A stretch of 64,000 nt of DNA. Origin: Takifugu bimaculatus. Lineage: Eukaryota; Chordata; Actinopteri; Tetraodontiformes; Tetraodontidae. The stretch lies in the NCBI GenBank assembly GCA_004026145.2, contig CP034983.1, forward strand, positions 12,123,212 to 12,187,211, in the 5' to 3' direction. Position numbers and translations under genes: made by a program. Below are positions 55,436 to 64,000 of the stretch, piece after piece. The notes below the pieces were generated by a model. It had not been told where the DNA came from and did no database searches. It saw only the letters and a program-made list of their open reading frames with translations. Position 1 is the stretch's first letter; each line of letters starts with the position of its first letter.

Positions 55436-55515
55436 GGGTCCTGGTTCTGCTCAAGGTTTCTCACTGTTAAAAGCTCATTTTTCTGGCCGGCCTGAGGTCA
55501 GACTCTGGGTTTCTT
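55436..55515 (+). repeat. Dispersed repeat tail, copy 2
   Basis: Shares GGTTCTGCTCAAGGTTTCTC, CTGTTAAAAG and a following TTTTTCTGG with the copy at 54246. It is diverged and lacks a clear AATAAA tail. Confidence 0.45.
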
Positions 55516-58500
55516 CGTGCACCGACAGATAATCTTGTTAATTGTGGTGATAAAGTTGTGACAAATGCAACTTCTAAAAGTGAAAGGCCATTAAAAACAC
55601 ATATGATTATGTATGTAAAAATATGTAAACAAAATTCATCAATGATCTCTCATTTGTCTGCTTAAGTCATTAATTTATTTGACAAAACCAGACCCGACCC
55701 GATGAATCTTTTCCTTTGTTGCTAATATTTCCATGCAGGCGTGAGGTGAATGTAGCAACCGGACAAATAAACTGCTCACATTAATGATTAAAATGAGCTT
55801 TAATTAATAATGAATGGCAGCTAATTAGCTGAGTCCAGGAGCCAAGTACGTCTGTTTCCTGCAACTTCACGAACTCACAGAAAAAAACAGAAAGCTTAGG
55901 AGGCCTCGCTAATCATCTGAGCGAGCGCACGCCACGGGGACGCGCCTCCAATAATAACACGAGTGAAAATGAAGAGGAGCTAAAGTGTGTAAGTCATTTC
56001 TCATTTCCTCGCTTCGGCAGCCGTCGGAAGAAAAAGTCCTGAGTTTTGAGGGATGGTTTCCAGAAGAAAAGAGGGAAAGAGGCAAATAAACAAACCCTCC
56101 GGCTCAGAGGAAGGAAGGAAGGAAATTTCTGTTCAAAGCGAGAAAAAAGAATCGGATAAAAGCGTAAATGTACCAAAGGAAAAAATAAGCATCTGTACAT
56201 TTTTGGAGGGACCTTTAAGGGTGTGATTTAATGCGCGAGCATCAATCTGTTAGCGTGCGCCGCTCCGACAGCCACCGAAAGTAATCTCTCCTTTACTAAT
56301 GGGAATTTTGCCGTTTGGACCCGGGGCCTTTGGAATTCCTGAACAGCTGTCTTGCACAAACCCGAAGAAAGAACAATAAGAAACGAGCTGGAGTTGACGT
56401 GTCGCGTCTGAAAAATGTAGTTTACCTTTGGAGCTTTTCTTCCCCTGTTAAGAGCAAAAAAAAAAACGTCACAAAATACCTAAAATAGCTTTAAATGTGA
56501 ATGCTGGTAACAATAAAAGCTGTGGTTAATGTAATTTATGTTCCGTGTCACTTTCTCTAATTCAACGATAGTTCTTCTGGGCTAACGAGAGTCTCATTTT
56601 TGCGACGATAAAAACTCGTCAAGGCTAAACCTGCCTGGAAGACGGCTAATTTACATCGATACCAAAGGTCACGTTGACATGTGGCGATTCGAGTTCTTTT
56701 AATCTCTGGAAGAGTTTTGTATCTCTGATTAGATGCTAGCGTCAACAAAGAGGGTCACATGACACCCGGGAATGACGGAATGTCTCCGTGTTCCGAGTAA
56801 ATGTGGACAGGGATGAGTAATGCGGGGAGGATGACCTAGCTAACATCCATAAATGCCAGGCTGGTCCCTCTGGTGTCGCATCATTAATTTCTCTGTTTTT
56901 TGAATGCTAATTTCACATCGGAGTCAAAACGATAATTGGTGATTAGCGAAAGATTCGGCAACAGACACCTACGCAATTAGAGCTGCGCTGCCGTTTGCTA
57001 ATTTCCGGTGGTTGCCTCTCGTTAGAGGGGTGATTTGAAACGGCTGACCCACACGGTGTTGAATGAATCCCTGGGAATTCTGGGAATCACTCTGTCCGCT
57101 CAACCCGACGGCTTCAGTTAATATTTTAAAGCTACTATTTTAAGCTACTAAAGCTATTTTTGACAATTACCTAAATAATTCAAAGCTTTCAATTTATGTA
57201 GATGATGAAAGTCTACTCTTAACTAATTAATCTTATTTTCTTCTTCTAAATCAAAAGACGAAATAAAAGATGCTAACTCATCATCTTTAGCACCAAACCA
57301 GGTAGCTACTGAAGCTAAAGTGTGAGTAGCTCTTGTAAAGTACAGTTTCCGCCGCCACCAATTAGCTTCTGCTGAGCAACAAAACAACATCTCAAAGTTT
57401 CGGCGTGTCATTTTTTTATTTATTAATTTTATTTCAAAGTCTGGAAATCCCCAAGTGACACAGCGATGAGGGAAAGCTCATTAGCGGTCCAGAATAGCTA
57501 CGCGGTTCACATGAATTAAACTCGCAGGAAATGTATTCGGCAAATCCGTAAATATTAAAGTTTGCATAATCTTTTAACACATTTGCTGTCAGATTTGACT
57601 CGAGCACACGCTGAGGTGATAATAGCCTCATTACGCCCGAGAGCCCACACTCGCTTTGGCTAATAATAACATTCCTCAGTTTTTTTGTAATTATTATGAT
57701 GTTTGGGCCTCTTGCGAACATTAACGTGATTATATCATTTTAAAAAAAGTTCAGACTTTATTGGGAGGTGAAAAAAATAAAACATTTGGAGAACTAAGAA
57801 AGGCTAAGCGGAGGCTAGTTTCAGATGGTGCATTCACATACGCTTAATTAGCCGCGAAAACGTGACCTTTTTGGACTAAACTGAAGGTTCTGTAATTATC
57901 AGAACTCTACATGCAGGTAACAGACGGAGGTAAATATTAGAAACTAAAACTAAAAACTGGTTTAACACTAAAAACACAAACCAAAAACAACACGTTAGGG
58001 GGAAGTTACTAACTGGAGATGATAGTTCAGTTCAATCCGCCACACGCAGCTTTTTTATTGGTGTAATTCCACCAAAACATCTCACAGATCTCTAATCAGA
58101 TGATATCATGTTGACACTTTTTGTCAAGATTATTCGAATTCTTCCAGTTTTTCCGTTCCAACGCCAAACTGCAGCATTTTCTCTTAAACTACGTAAACAT
58201 TAGCGGCCAAGTGGACTTTTCCGACTGTAGTTGGGTCAAATTTTCCGGCCAGATGAGAGGTTTGAAGCCTCTCCAGCTGATCCACGTTAATGGTTTTTTA
58301 AATGGGTTTCCAAAGGGGGAAAAAAGACTTTTCAATCAGCTCCCGTCTGCCAAATGAGACCCTCACAGAAGCCCCTCACGGAACATTCTGCCGCTTTGTG
58401 ATGAGTTTGCTGCGGCGTTTGAAAAGACGACCTGCTCCTGAACAACCGAGAGGGTTGACGGAGTGGAATCGTAACATAATGGTGATAATTACATAAAGAA

Positions 58501-58956
58501 AAAGGCTGTGAGGGTAAATCATCCGTGGTATTCACCGCCGGTAACGACGGAAAAACCACGAGGTTAAACGACGCCGGGAGACGAAAGGCTTTTGATTTCA
58601 AAGTTATTTTGAATTAGACGAGAATGTTACGGGGAAAATCCAGCTGAGAACATGCTGGACTTCAGAAACCGATCAATGAAAACATTATTTTATTTTTATT
58701 TTTTGGTGAACACGATGTTTTTAAAAGCCTCCGACATGAGATGCTTAAGTGGCCCCGTGTCTCAAAATTGTCCGGCCGAGCGGAGGAGCCAGAACATGGA
58801 ATTGTGGGTGGGAAAGAGACCAAAAGCTAATAGATCATTTGAAAGGTTCTCATACGAGTTTCCTCTCTGTGGTCCAAACCTCGCTAATTACGGGACGCGG
58901 AGGTGAAGTGGGCGGGACTTGATCCAGGCGTCCACCTGAAGTCACCCTAGAACCCT

Positions 58957-58959
<3 letters not shown>

Positions 58960-58987
<28 letters not shown>
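58960..58987. repeat. (GT)n microsatellite
   Basis: 28 bp of GT in the intergenic region. Confidence 0.95.
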
Positions 58988-59829
58988 TTCCCATCATCAG
59001 GAACAAACACGTCAGTCCATGAAACAGCTAGCCAATGCTAATCGCGTGCTGATTCTCAGAAACACAAATAAAAATGAGGCAAAATTGTGAATGAAAGAAA
59101 ACTGAAATCCAGGTTCAACAGTGGAGCTTCGCACATGCTAACAAGACCGCTAAAGAGCCGATCAGAGACGTCTCTGGGAAACGGAAAACTAGCTCAGCGG
59201 GTGCGTTTACCCTCAGTCTGAGGAGCACTTTAGCCTCTTTAAACTCCCTATTTTGGTTGTCCAGCCATCAAGTGGTGTTCAGGGCGACGCAGCAACTGCA
59301 GCTGTCAGATATTTCCAACAGAAATCCCTTCTAACAAACACAGAAACAAAGATTGGTGCAGCTGCCAGCTAGCCTCACAATTGGTTAGACACGTTGAGGG
59401 ACGAGTGAGAGCTGGAAAATTAGCGAAGGCACTTCTGATGTGTGAGGACACTCCACCAGTTTGGCAACGTGTTATCAGAGCAATTTGGGCTTCTTCAACA
59501 CCCCAAAGAGACCGAAACAACATCCACTCGTGTTTGGAATCAGACGCTAAAGGTCAGGGTGGAGCCTAAACAGGTGGTGCAAAACATTAAAGACTTTAAA
59601 TGTCCAACTTTGACCTCAGGGCCCCGAAAAGTCCAACACACCTTCAGTTATGAGAACAGATTATACCTAAAGGTCATATGCAAAGATGCCGTATGTGCAG
59701 CAATACAAGTATTTAATACTCTGGTTTCCTGGAGAGTCGCTTTGATCTTTCGATGACACAAATCTTGACGTAAAGACGTCCAACTTTGTCTCGCCAACAT
59801 CAAAAACTACTCCAGTCGTTCCTGGGACG

Positions 59830-59835
59830 TTTATT
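59830..59835 (-). promoter_or_regulatory. Polyadenylation signal of the cdh19-like gene
   Basis: AATAAA on the minus strand (TTTATT on plus), 90 bp past the TGA. This is well placed for a short 3' UTR. It is inferred from the motif and its position only. Confidence 0.5.
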
Positions 59836-59924
59836 TCAACCCCTGACCCTCTGAGTTCACTGTCCGTTGGTCTGTCCTGGCTCAGGGTCCTCGACCGCTG
59901 CAGGACGTCCAGGGGACCAGCCTG

Positions 59925-60439
59925 TCAGAAGGTGTCCTCGTCCACCGCCCCGCACCATGGACTCAGCCGGACCACGTGGGCTCTGCTGCCGCCAGCTGTG
60001 TGTTCGGTTCCCAACTCAGCGGAGTCCAGTGAGCTCAGCGACCCCGCGGGAGACCCCGACCCCTCGTAAGCGTAGGCTCTGATGCAGTCAAAGGGCGGAA
60101 CGTACGGGTCCTCGTCGGCCTCGACCAGCCTGTCCAGGATGAACTGTCGGAAGACGTCGTCCTCTGGACCGATCAGGTGGGACTCTCTGAGGGACATTCG
60201 TATGCTGGCCCTCACGTCCTCCCTCCGCAGCCTCCTCTCCTTCCTCCTGGGGTGGGGACGCAGCGGGACGGCCGACCCCGGACAGGAGTCGAGGCGCGCC
60301 CCCTCCGCCCCCGCCTCTTTGTAATAGAGCACCTTCTGCGACACCGTCTCTGGCAGCTCCAGCTCCTTTGTGTCCACCTCTAGGCCCTCCTGCTGCTTCC
60401 TCCGGTGTCTCCTCAGCAGCAGCATGAGGACAGACAGCA
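59925..60439 (-). CDS. cdh19: cdh19-like last coding exon: cytoplasmic tail with diverged catenin sites
   Basis: 515 bp, exactly the length of the cdh7 last exon, starting ctgcag|TGCTGTCTG and ending TGA at 59927-59925. It encodes VLSVLMLLLRRHRRKQQ, a juxtamembrane part ending VLYYKEAGAEGARLDS where the family has YDDEGGGEEDTEAFD, a conserved middle FRQFILDRLVEADEDPYVPP with FDCIRAYAYEGSGSPAGSLS, and an aberrant end SAELGTEHTAGGSRAHVVRL with SPWCGAVDEDTF. No other frame restores the usual YDYL..WGPRF motif, and the equal length argues against a frameshift. Confidence 0.85.
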
Positions 60440-63169
60440 CTGCAGGCAGCACACAGCAGGGTCTCATTACAGCTAAACACCCGGGCGTTAGCTTAGCTTA
60501 AAAAAAAGAAAGCCCATCACTGCGTCTGGTGGATGCGAAGCAACAACAGCAGGAGGAACTCTTGGGAATCATCGCGGATGTCAAAGTTAAGGCCTAAGAA
60601 AAGAGGTTTTTGAGATTTTGGCGCCCATTTGTCAAATGTTAGCATCGCGGGGACCGCCATTAATCTTTGATGTGATGGGCTGTGGGAGCTAGCAAAGCAG
60701 CTGGGGTCATAATATAGCTTTTTTTTTTTACTATGCAAACCCTGCATTATCTGAAACCAGGGCTGAGGAGAGATGGGGAGTTAAAGGCAGGTAGGCTTTA
60801 ATGGGGGGGGGGGGGGGGGGGGTCACACAAAAACTCATAGCTGTTAGCGAGAGCTTCACGTTCAGATACTTGCCAACGGCAGGAGGAGGAACTGTGCCAG
60901 TTCCACATCTGCTGGAGAAGAATTATTATCATTTTCTTTTAACAGTAATTAGCATTTATAGAGGTAGCAGAAAACCTAGCAAAGCATCTTCTTTGACCTA
61001 CATGTTTAAGCTAACGAGTACACATGGCTAACACAGTCCTCTTTCTTCCCTATTTCCCCTCAGTCTGGGGGGGTTCCGCTCAGGGTTTCTCCCTGTTCAC
61101 AGGTAGGTTTTTCTTGCTCTGCACACTGAGACCTGTCAGAAACGGAGGGACGGTTCACCTGTGAGCGTGAGCAGGCAGACGGAGAGCCCTAACAGGGTCT
61201 GCAAGCTGACCCCCATGGACATGGCCAGGGCCCTGACCCCCCCGGTGGGACAGTGCCCTCCAGGCTGGCAGCTGCACACGCTGATGGTCAGCGTGCTGGT
61301 GCTGGACAGAGCCGGGGATCCGCTGTCTGTCACCACCACAGGCAGGAGGTACTGGGTCCGGTCCCGGCGGCTGAAGGAGCTCCTGCGCGCTACAATGCCA
61401 GCGGTGTTGTCTGAAATCAGAAGGGGGGGTCAGGGAAAACCCTGTCAGATTTAGGGCTGGGGGGTTTATTTAAATGAAAGGTCTTGATGACGTCCTGTAG
61501 GCGGCAGGACTGCTGCGTTTGGACCCATTGTTTTTGTCCTTTTTTTAATTCTAAACTGAGAATAAAAGGTGACTTCAAGGCAAACCCTCAGTTGGAGAGT
61601 CGACGGGCCCTCAGGGGCCCAGGCAGAAGCTCCGCCCCCATTAGCATATCCACTCATTCCACACGCCGAGTCCACGGACTCCGTTTTGTCTCCAACAGCT
61701 TAAAGTCTAAATAAAGGCGGATCCTCCACCAACCATCTCCTGAGATGACCAGGAAAGAGGAGGCGGCTCCTCCGGTCATGTGACCTTGACCTTCAGCTAG
61801 CGACGCCGTAAACCTCCGTCAGCGGTGTAAACTGTTTAATATTCGGGGTGAAGAAATCTACCAGACAGTGATGAGAACATACTAAAAACGCTGTAAAAAA
61901 AACCCTTTATTAGAACTGAACATATATATGTAAAAATAATCTCAGCTAAGCTAACGTGCATCTGTAGCAGTGGGGGGGGGGGCATCTCCCTCATTGTGTT
62001 TCTGCTTTACTGGACTGTAACTCTGCTGTGGTTGGTCGCATAATTCTCCTCAATTACCTGTATGAAAAGGGGGAAACGGCGCCAATATTCACGCCAGTTC
62101 GTACGCTAGCCGCGCTAAAGGGTCAGTTTGGTGCTAAACCTCACAAACATTGACCCTGGCCGGGGCACGTGCGCGCTTGCCGCTCGCCGCGCCCATAAAT
62201 CCCGCCGCAGTTGCGTCCCGTCTCTGATGGCGCGTGTAAATGATATACATTTCTGAGCGTAACCTTGATTATCTCTGAGGGTGAAGTTGGGATTGATGTG
62301 CCTGTCGGGGACCATGGAGAAGTAGAAATGGTGTCCTTCCGCCGGCTCGTCGGGATCAACGGCGCTGATGAGCTGGACGAGCTGAGCGACACAGAGACAC
62401 ATGACAGGAGAGAAATGAGCCCCCGCAGCCTCCGACGGTGACATACGAGGCTGGGCGGCTGACTTTATTAATGTATAGATGTATGGGCGCCATAAAGAAC
62501 GACCCCGCTGACGTTTGAGAGGCGCACAATAACACCAGTCTTCATAATAATCTAATCATTTTACCGGCCGACCGTACGATCGGCGCCATCTCCGTCACCA
62601 CTGTCCGGCTGCTTGGCAGTAAATCTCCGAGCTCGGCGCGTCATAATATACATACCTCCCCTGGCTGTGTTCCCTCGCAGATATATGGCTGGTAATCTGT
62701 GGCGAGCCTTGGCACGTTGTCGTTTACGTCCAGCACTTTGATGAACAGCGCCGCCGAGGAGGATAGACGGCCCTGCGCTGCAGCGGGGCAGACAGACAGA
62801 CGGACACGTGGTGGAGTCCAGCCACCCGTCAAAGCTATCAGAGGAACTCTTACGGGCCCGACGAGGGCGCGAGAGAGGAAGCTAAAGCGCTAATGTCGCT
62901 AATGATGACGCTGAGTGATGGTTTAATGTTTGACATTATTCTGATCGACATCGTTTCTAGCTAACGTCAATGGTCGTCCGCTTAAGTTCTACCCGTTAGC
63001 ACGTTATTAGCATGCTATTAGCATGTTGTAACCTGTTTCTTTGGCTTCCACGGTCAAGTTGTGCCAGCCCGCCGCCTCTCTGTCCAAAACCTTCGCCGTG
63101 GTTACGGTCCCGTTGTTGGGGTCAATCTTGAAAGCTCTCGCGGCGTCGCTCCTCCGAGCGATGGAATAT
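59925..63169 (-). CDS. cdh19: Cadherin-19-like type II cadherin, 3' half (continues beyond the window)
   Basis: Five coding exons, in transcript order: 63033-63169, 62656-62777, 62264-62381, 61159-61410, 59925-60439. They join in frame into 380 residues plus stop, covering the end of EC4, EC5, the membrane helix and the tail. Exon lengths (137, 122, 118, 252, 515) parallel the paralogue at 33530-48192. Visible motifs: SIARRSDAARAFKID, KVLDRE, IKVLDVNDNVP, AVDPDEP, NPNFTLRDN, STLTISVCSC. The tail segment GPEDDVFRQFILDRLVEADE followed by DPYVPPFD and GSLSSLDSA is closest to cadherin-19 as I know it. The usual YDDEGGGEEDTEAFD is reduced to YYKEAGAEGARLD, and the terminal YDYL..WGPRF..LA.LYG is replaced by a diverged sequence. 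The frame is open throughout, so this looks like a functional but diverged gene. A lineage-specific cadherin name is possible. The first six or so coding exons lie beyond position 64000. Confidence 0.8.
60803..60822 (+). repeat. 20-bp G homopolymer
   Basis: The longest C/G run in the window, in the last intron of the cdh19-like gene. Its length is likely uncertain in the assembly. Confidence 0.95.
61065..61125 (+). repeat. Dispersed repeat tail, copy 3
   Basis: GGTTCCGCTCAGGGTTTCTC, CCTGTTCACAGG and TTTTTCTTGCTCTG are related to the two copies near 54.2 and 55.4 kb. It lies in the last intron of the cdh19-like gene. Confidence 0.45.
61159..61410 (-). CDS. cdh19: cdh19-like exon: end of EC5 and transmembrane helix
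   Basis: 252 bp; cdh7 has 249. Acceptor gatttcag|ACAACACC and donor CACAG|gtgaac. It encodes DNTAGIVARRSSFSRRDRTQ, YLLPVVVTDSGSPALSSTST and LTISVCSCQPGGHC, then the membrane segment MGVSLQTLLGLSVCLLTLT. The membrane-proximal cysteines are conserved. Confidence 0.88.
61411..62263 (-). other. Intron of the cdh19-like gene (853 bp)
   Basis: Lies between the EC5 and transmembrane exons. No gene, RNA or long repeat was recognised; there is a short G run near 61972-61981. Confidence 0.75.
62264..62381 (-). CDS. cdh19: cdh19-like exon: EC5
   Basis: 118 bp, equal to cdh7 coding exon 9. Acceptor gtcgctcag|CTCGTC and donor CAAG|gttacg. It encodes LVQLISAVDPDEPAEGHHFY, FSMVPDRHINPNFTLRDNQ. DPDEP is a calcium motif. 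Confidence 0.88.
62656..62777 (-). CDS. cdh19: cdh19-like exon: EC4-EC5 junction
   Basis: 122 bp, equal to cdh7 coding exon 8. Acceptor cgctgcag|CGCAGG and donor GGGGAG|gtatgt. It encodes QGRLSSSAALFIKVLDVNDN and VPRLATDYQPYICEGTQPGE. DVNDNVP and the ICE of EC5 align with the cdh7 exon. Confidence 0.87.
63033..63169 (-). CDS. cdh19: cdh19-like exon: EC4
   Basis: 137 bp, the same as cdh7 coding exon 7. Acceptor ggcag|ATATTCC and donor ACAG|gttaca on the minus strand; the donor is GT but weaker than usual. It encodes YSIARRSDAARAFKIDPNNG, TVTTAKVLDREAAGWHNLTV and EAKET. LDRE is conserved. NGT and NLT are potential N-glycosylation sites. Confidence 0.85.
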
Positions 63170-64000
63170 CTGCCGTGCGAAACAGAGCAGAGGAAACATT
63201 TTTATTTATTTTAACCCAACAAATCAACACCAGAACAGACGCTAACACGGCTACAAAGGTGAAACCGAAGCTTCTCTCGAAGGCAGTGGAGATAGTTCCG
63301 CTTTTATTTTTGTCCTCTTTTAGCAACTGCAGCATTAGCGAGGCAGGTAGCTTTTATTTTTCTGGGGGGAAAGAAAAGAAAATAATTTGTGCAGCATGAA
63401 TCTCCCATTCAGGTTTTTGTGAAAGAAATCTTTTCTTTCACTCTCATTAATTAACAGGAGCGATTATAAATGGGAAGCGGTGATTCATCTGCGTTAGCTG
63501 CATGGCTAATTAGGAGGAAAAGAAGCTAATTCAACAAAAGTAAACTTAATCAGATCCCTGCAGCAATGCGAGGCACGCCCCCTTCCCTTCTTTATTGATC
63601 GCCAAGACACCTCCACCGAGGGGTGGGGTGGGTGGAGGGTGGCGTGGACTTCAGGCACCTGCCGCCGCAACGTGCCACAATTGCAAATGGCTACAAATCT
63701 CAATTCCATATGCCACCTCGTATGGCGCTTTATTACATCCCCGCGTCCCGGCCACGTGGCTTTGTGATAGCAGCGCAGCGGAAGATAGAAAAGCCTGTGA
63801 GGTTCGGGAAAAAAAGGGGGGGAAAAATATCATCATGATTTATTCAGCAGGGCTCATTTCCTACTAAAGTAATATGAGATAAATATGAGCATGTTCGGGG
63901 TATCCAGAGATCAAGGGTAAAAATGGATGCACCGAGGCGGCACCGTTATTTGAAATGGAATGATTTTTCACCCTGTGGAGGCAGCTGTCTGCAGGATGTC
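63170..64000 (-). other. Intron of the cdh19-like gene, running off the window
   Basis: The preceding EC3-EC4 exon (DVDEPP-type) is not visible on the minus strand here, so the intron is longer than 831 bp. The final 160 bp is compositionally distinct and listed as a possible conserved non-coding stretch. Confidence 0.6.

Larger units (their letters stand above)
49351..59829. other. Intergenic region between the two convergent cadherin genes
   Basis: About 10.5 kb with no recognisable coding gene. It contains an 11-bp tandem array near 49466-49560 (CGCTCCGCAGG-like then GAGTCCTCAGG), a 15-bp G run (52327-52341), two related dispersed-repeat pieces (54246-54370 and 55436-55515), a possible SINE remnant (about 54850-54920) and a GT microsatellite (58960-58987). 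The long open frames here carry no known domain. Confidence 0.75.
60440..61158 (-). other. Last intron of the cdh19-like gene
   Basis: 719 bp between exons 61159-61410 and 59925-60439. It contains a 20-bp G run (60803-60822) and a dispersed-repeat piece at 61065-61125. Nothing else was recognised. Confidence 0.8.

Noticed and set aside
59305..59756. Overlapping open frames of 60-104 codons on both strands
   Set aside because: No domain or transposase motif was recognised, and no gene structure could be built.
59885..60000. Frameshift as the cause of the aberrant cdh19-like C-terminus
   Set aside because: I translated the other two frames over this segment and neither restores the YDYL..WGPRF..LA motif. 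The exon length also equals that of the intact paralogue.

Overview
This window is vertebrate genomic DNA, almost certainly from a teleost fish. It has multi-exon genes with GT-AG introns, long CA/GT microsatellites, degenerate non-LTR retrotransposon fragments and a compact layout. I see no prokaryotic, viral or plasmid features. GC content is moderate to high, with many C/G homopolymer runs.

The main occupant is a complete plus-strand coding sequence for a type II classical cadherin. It has 11 coding exons between 896 and 48192 and an 801-residue product, and I assign it to cadherin-7 (cdh7). The predicted protein has a signal peptide, a prodomain ending in RHRR, a mature start SWVW (the two docking tryptophans of type II cadherins), five cadherin repeats, a transmembrane helix, and a cytoplasmic tail with intact p120-catenin and beta-catenin binding sequences. 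All reading frames join across the proposed splice sites.

A second cadherin lies on the minus strand from 59925 to 63169 and continues past the right edge. Its last five coding exons (end of EC4 through the stop) are present. They match cdh7 in length exactly for four exons (137, 122, 118 and 515 bp) and differ by 3 bp in the fifth (252 versus 249 bp). The tail resembles cadherin-19 (FILDRL, VPPFD, GSLSSLDSA). The p120-binding core and the last beta-catenin-binding segment are strongly diverged without any break in frame. The tail-to-tail arrangement matches mammalian CDH7 and CDH19, but the two stop codons are only about 11.7 kb apart.

Layout: 1-895 upstream sequence; 896-1135 first coding exon; 1136-17276 large intron 1; 17277-43365 exons 2-10 with introns, holding a TCCN low-complexity block (39.0-39.7 kb) and a 19-bp minisatellite (41.1-41.6 kb); 47678-48192 last cdh7 exon; 48193 to about 49350 its 3' UTR; about 49.35-59.83 kb the gap between the genes; 59925-63169 the cdh19-like 3' half; 63170-64000 intron. 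The rest is intronic or intergenic DNA with microsatellites, two fragments of a LINE reverse transcriptase, possible tRNA-derived SINE remnants and three related dispersed-repeat pieces.

I found no convincing new multi-gene system. The most notable items are the degenerate but in-frame catenin-binding tail of the cdh19-like gene, the compact conserved cadherin pair, a near-perfect hairpin in intron 1, the telomere-like minisatellite, and the abundance of poly-C/G runs.
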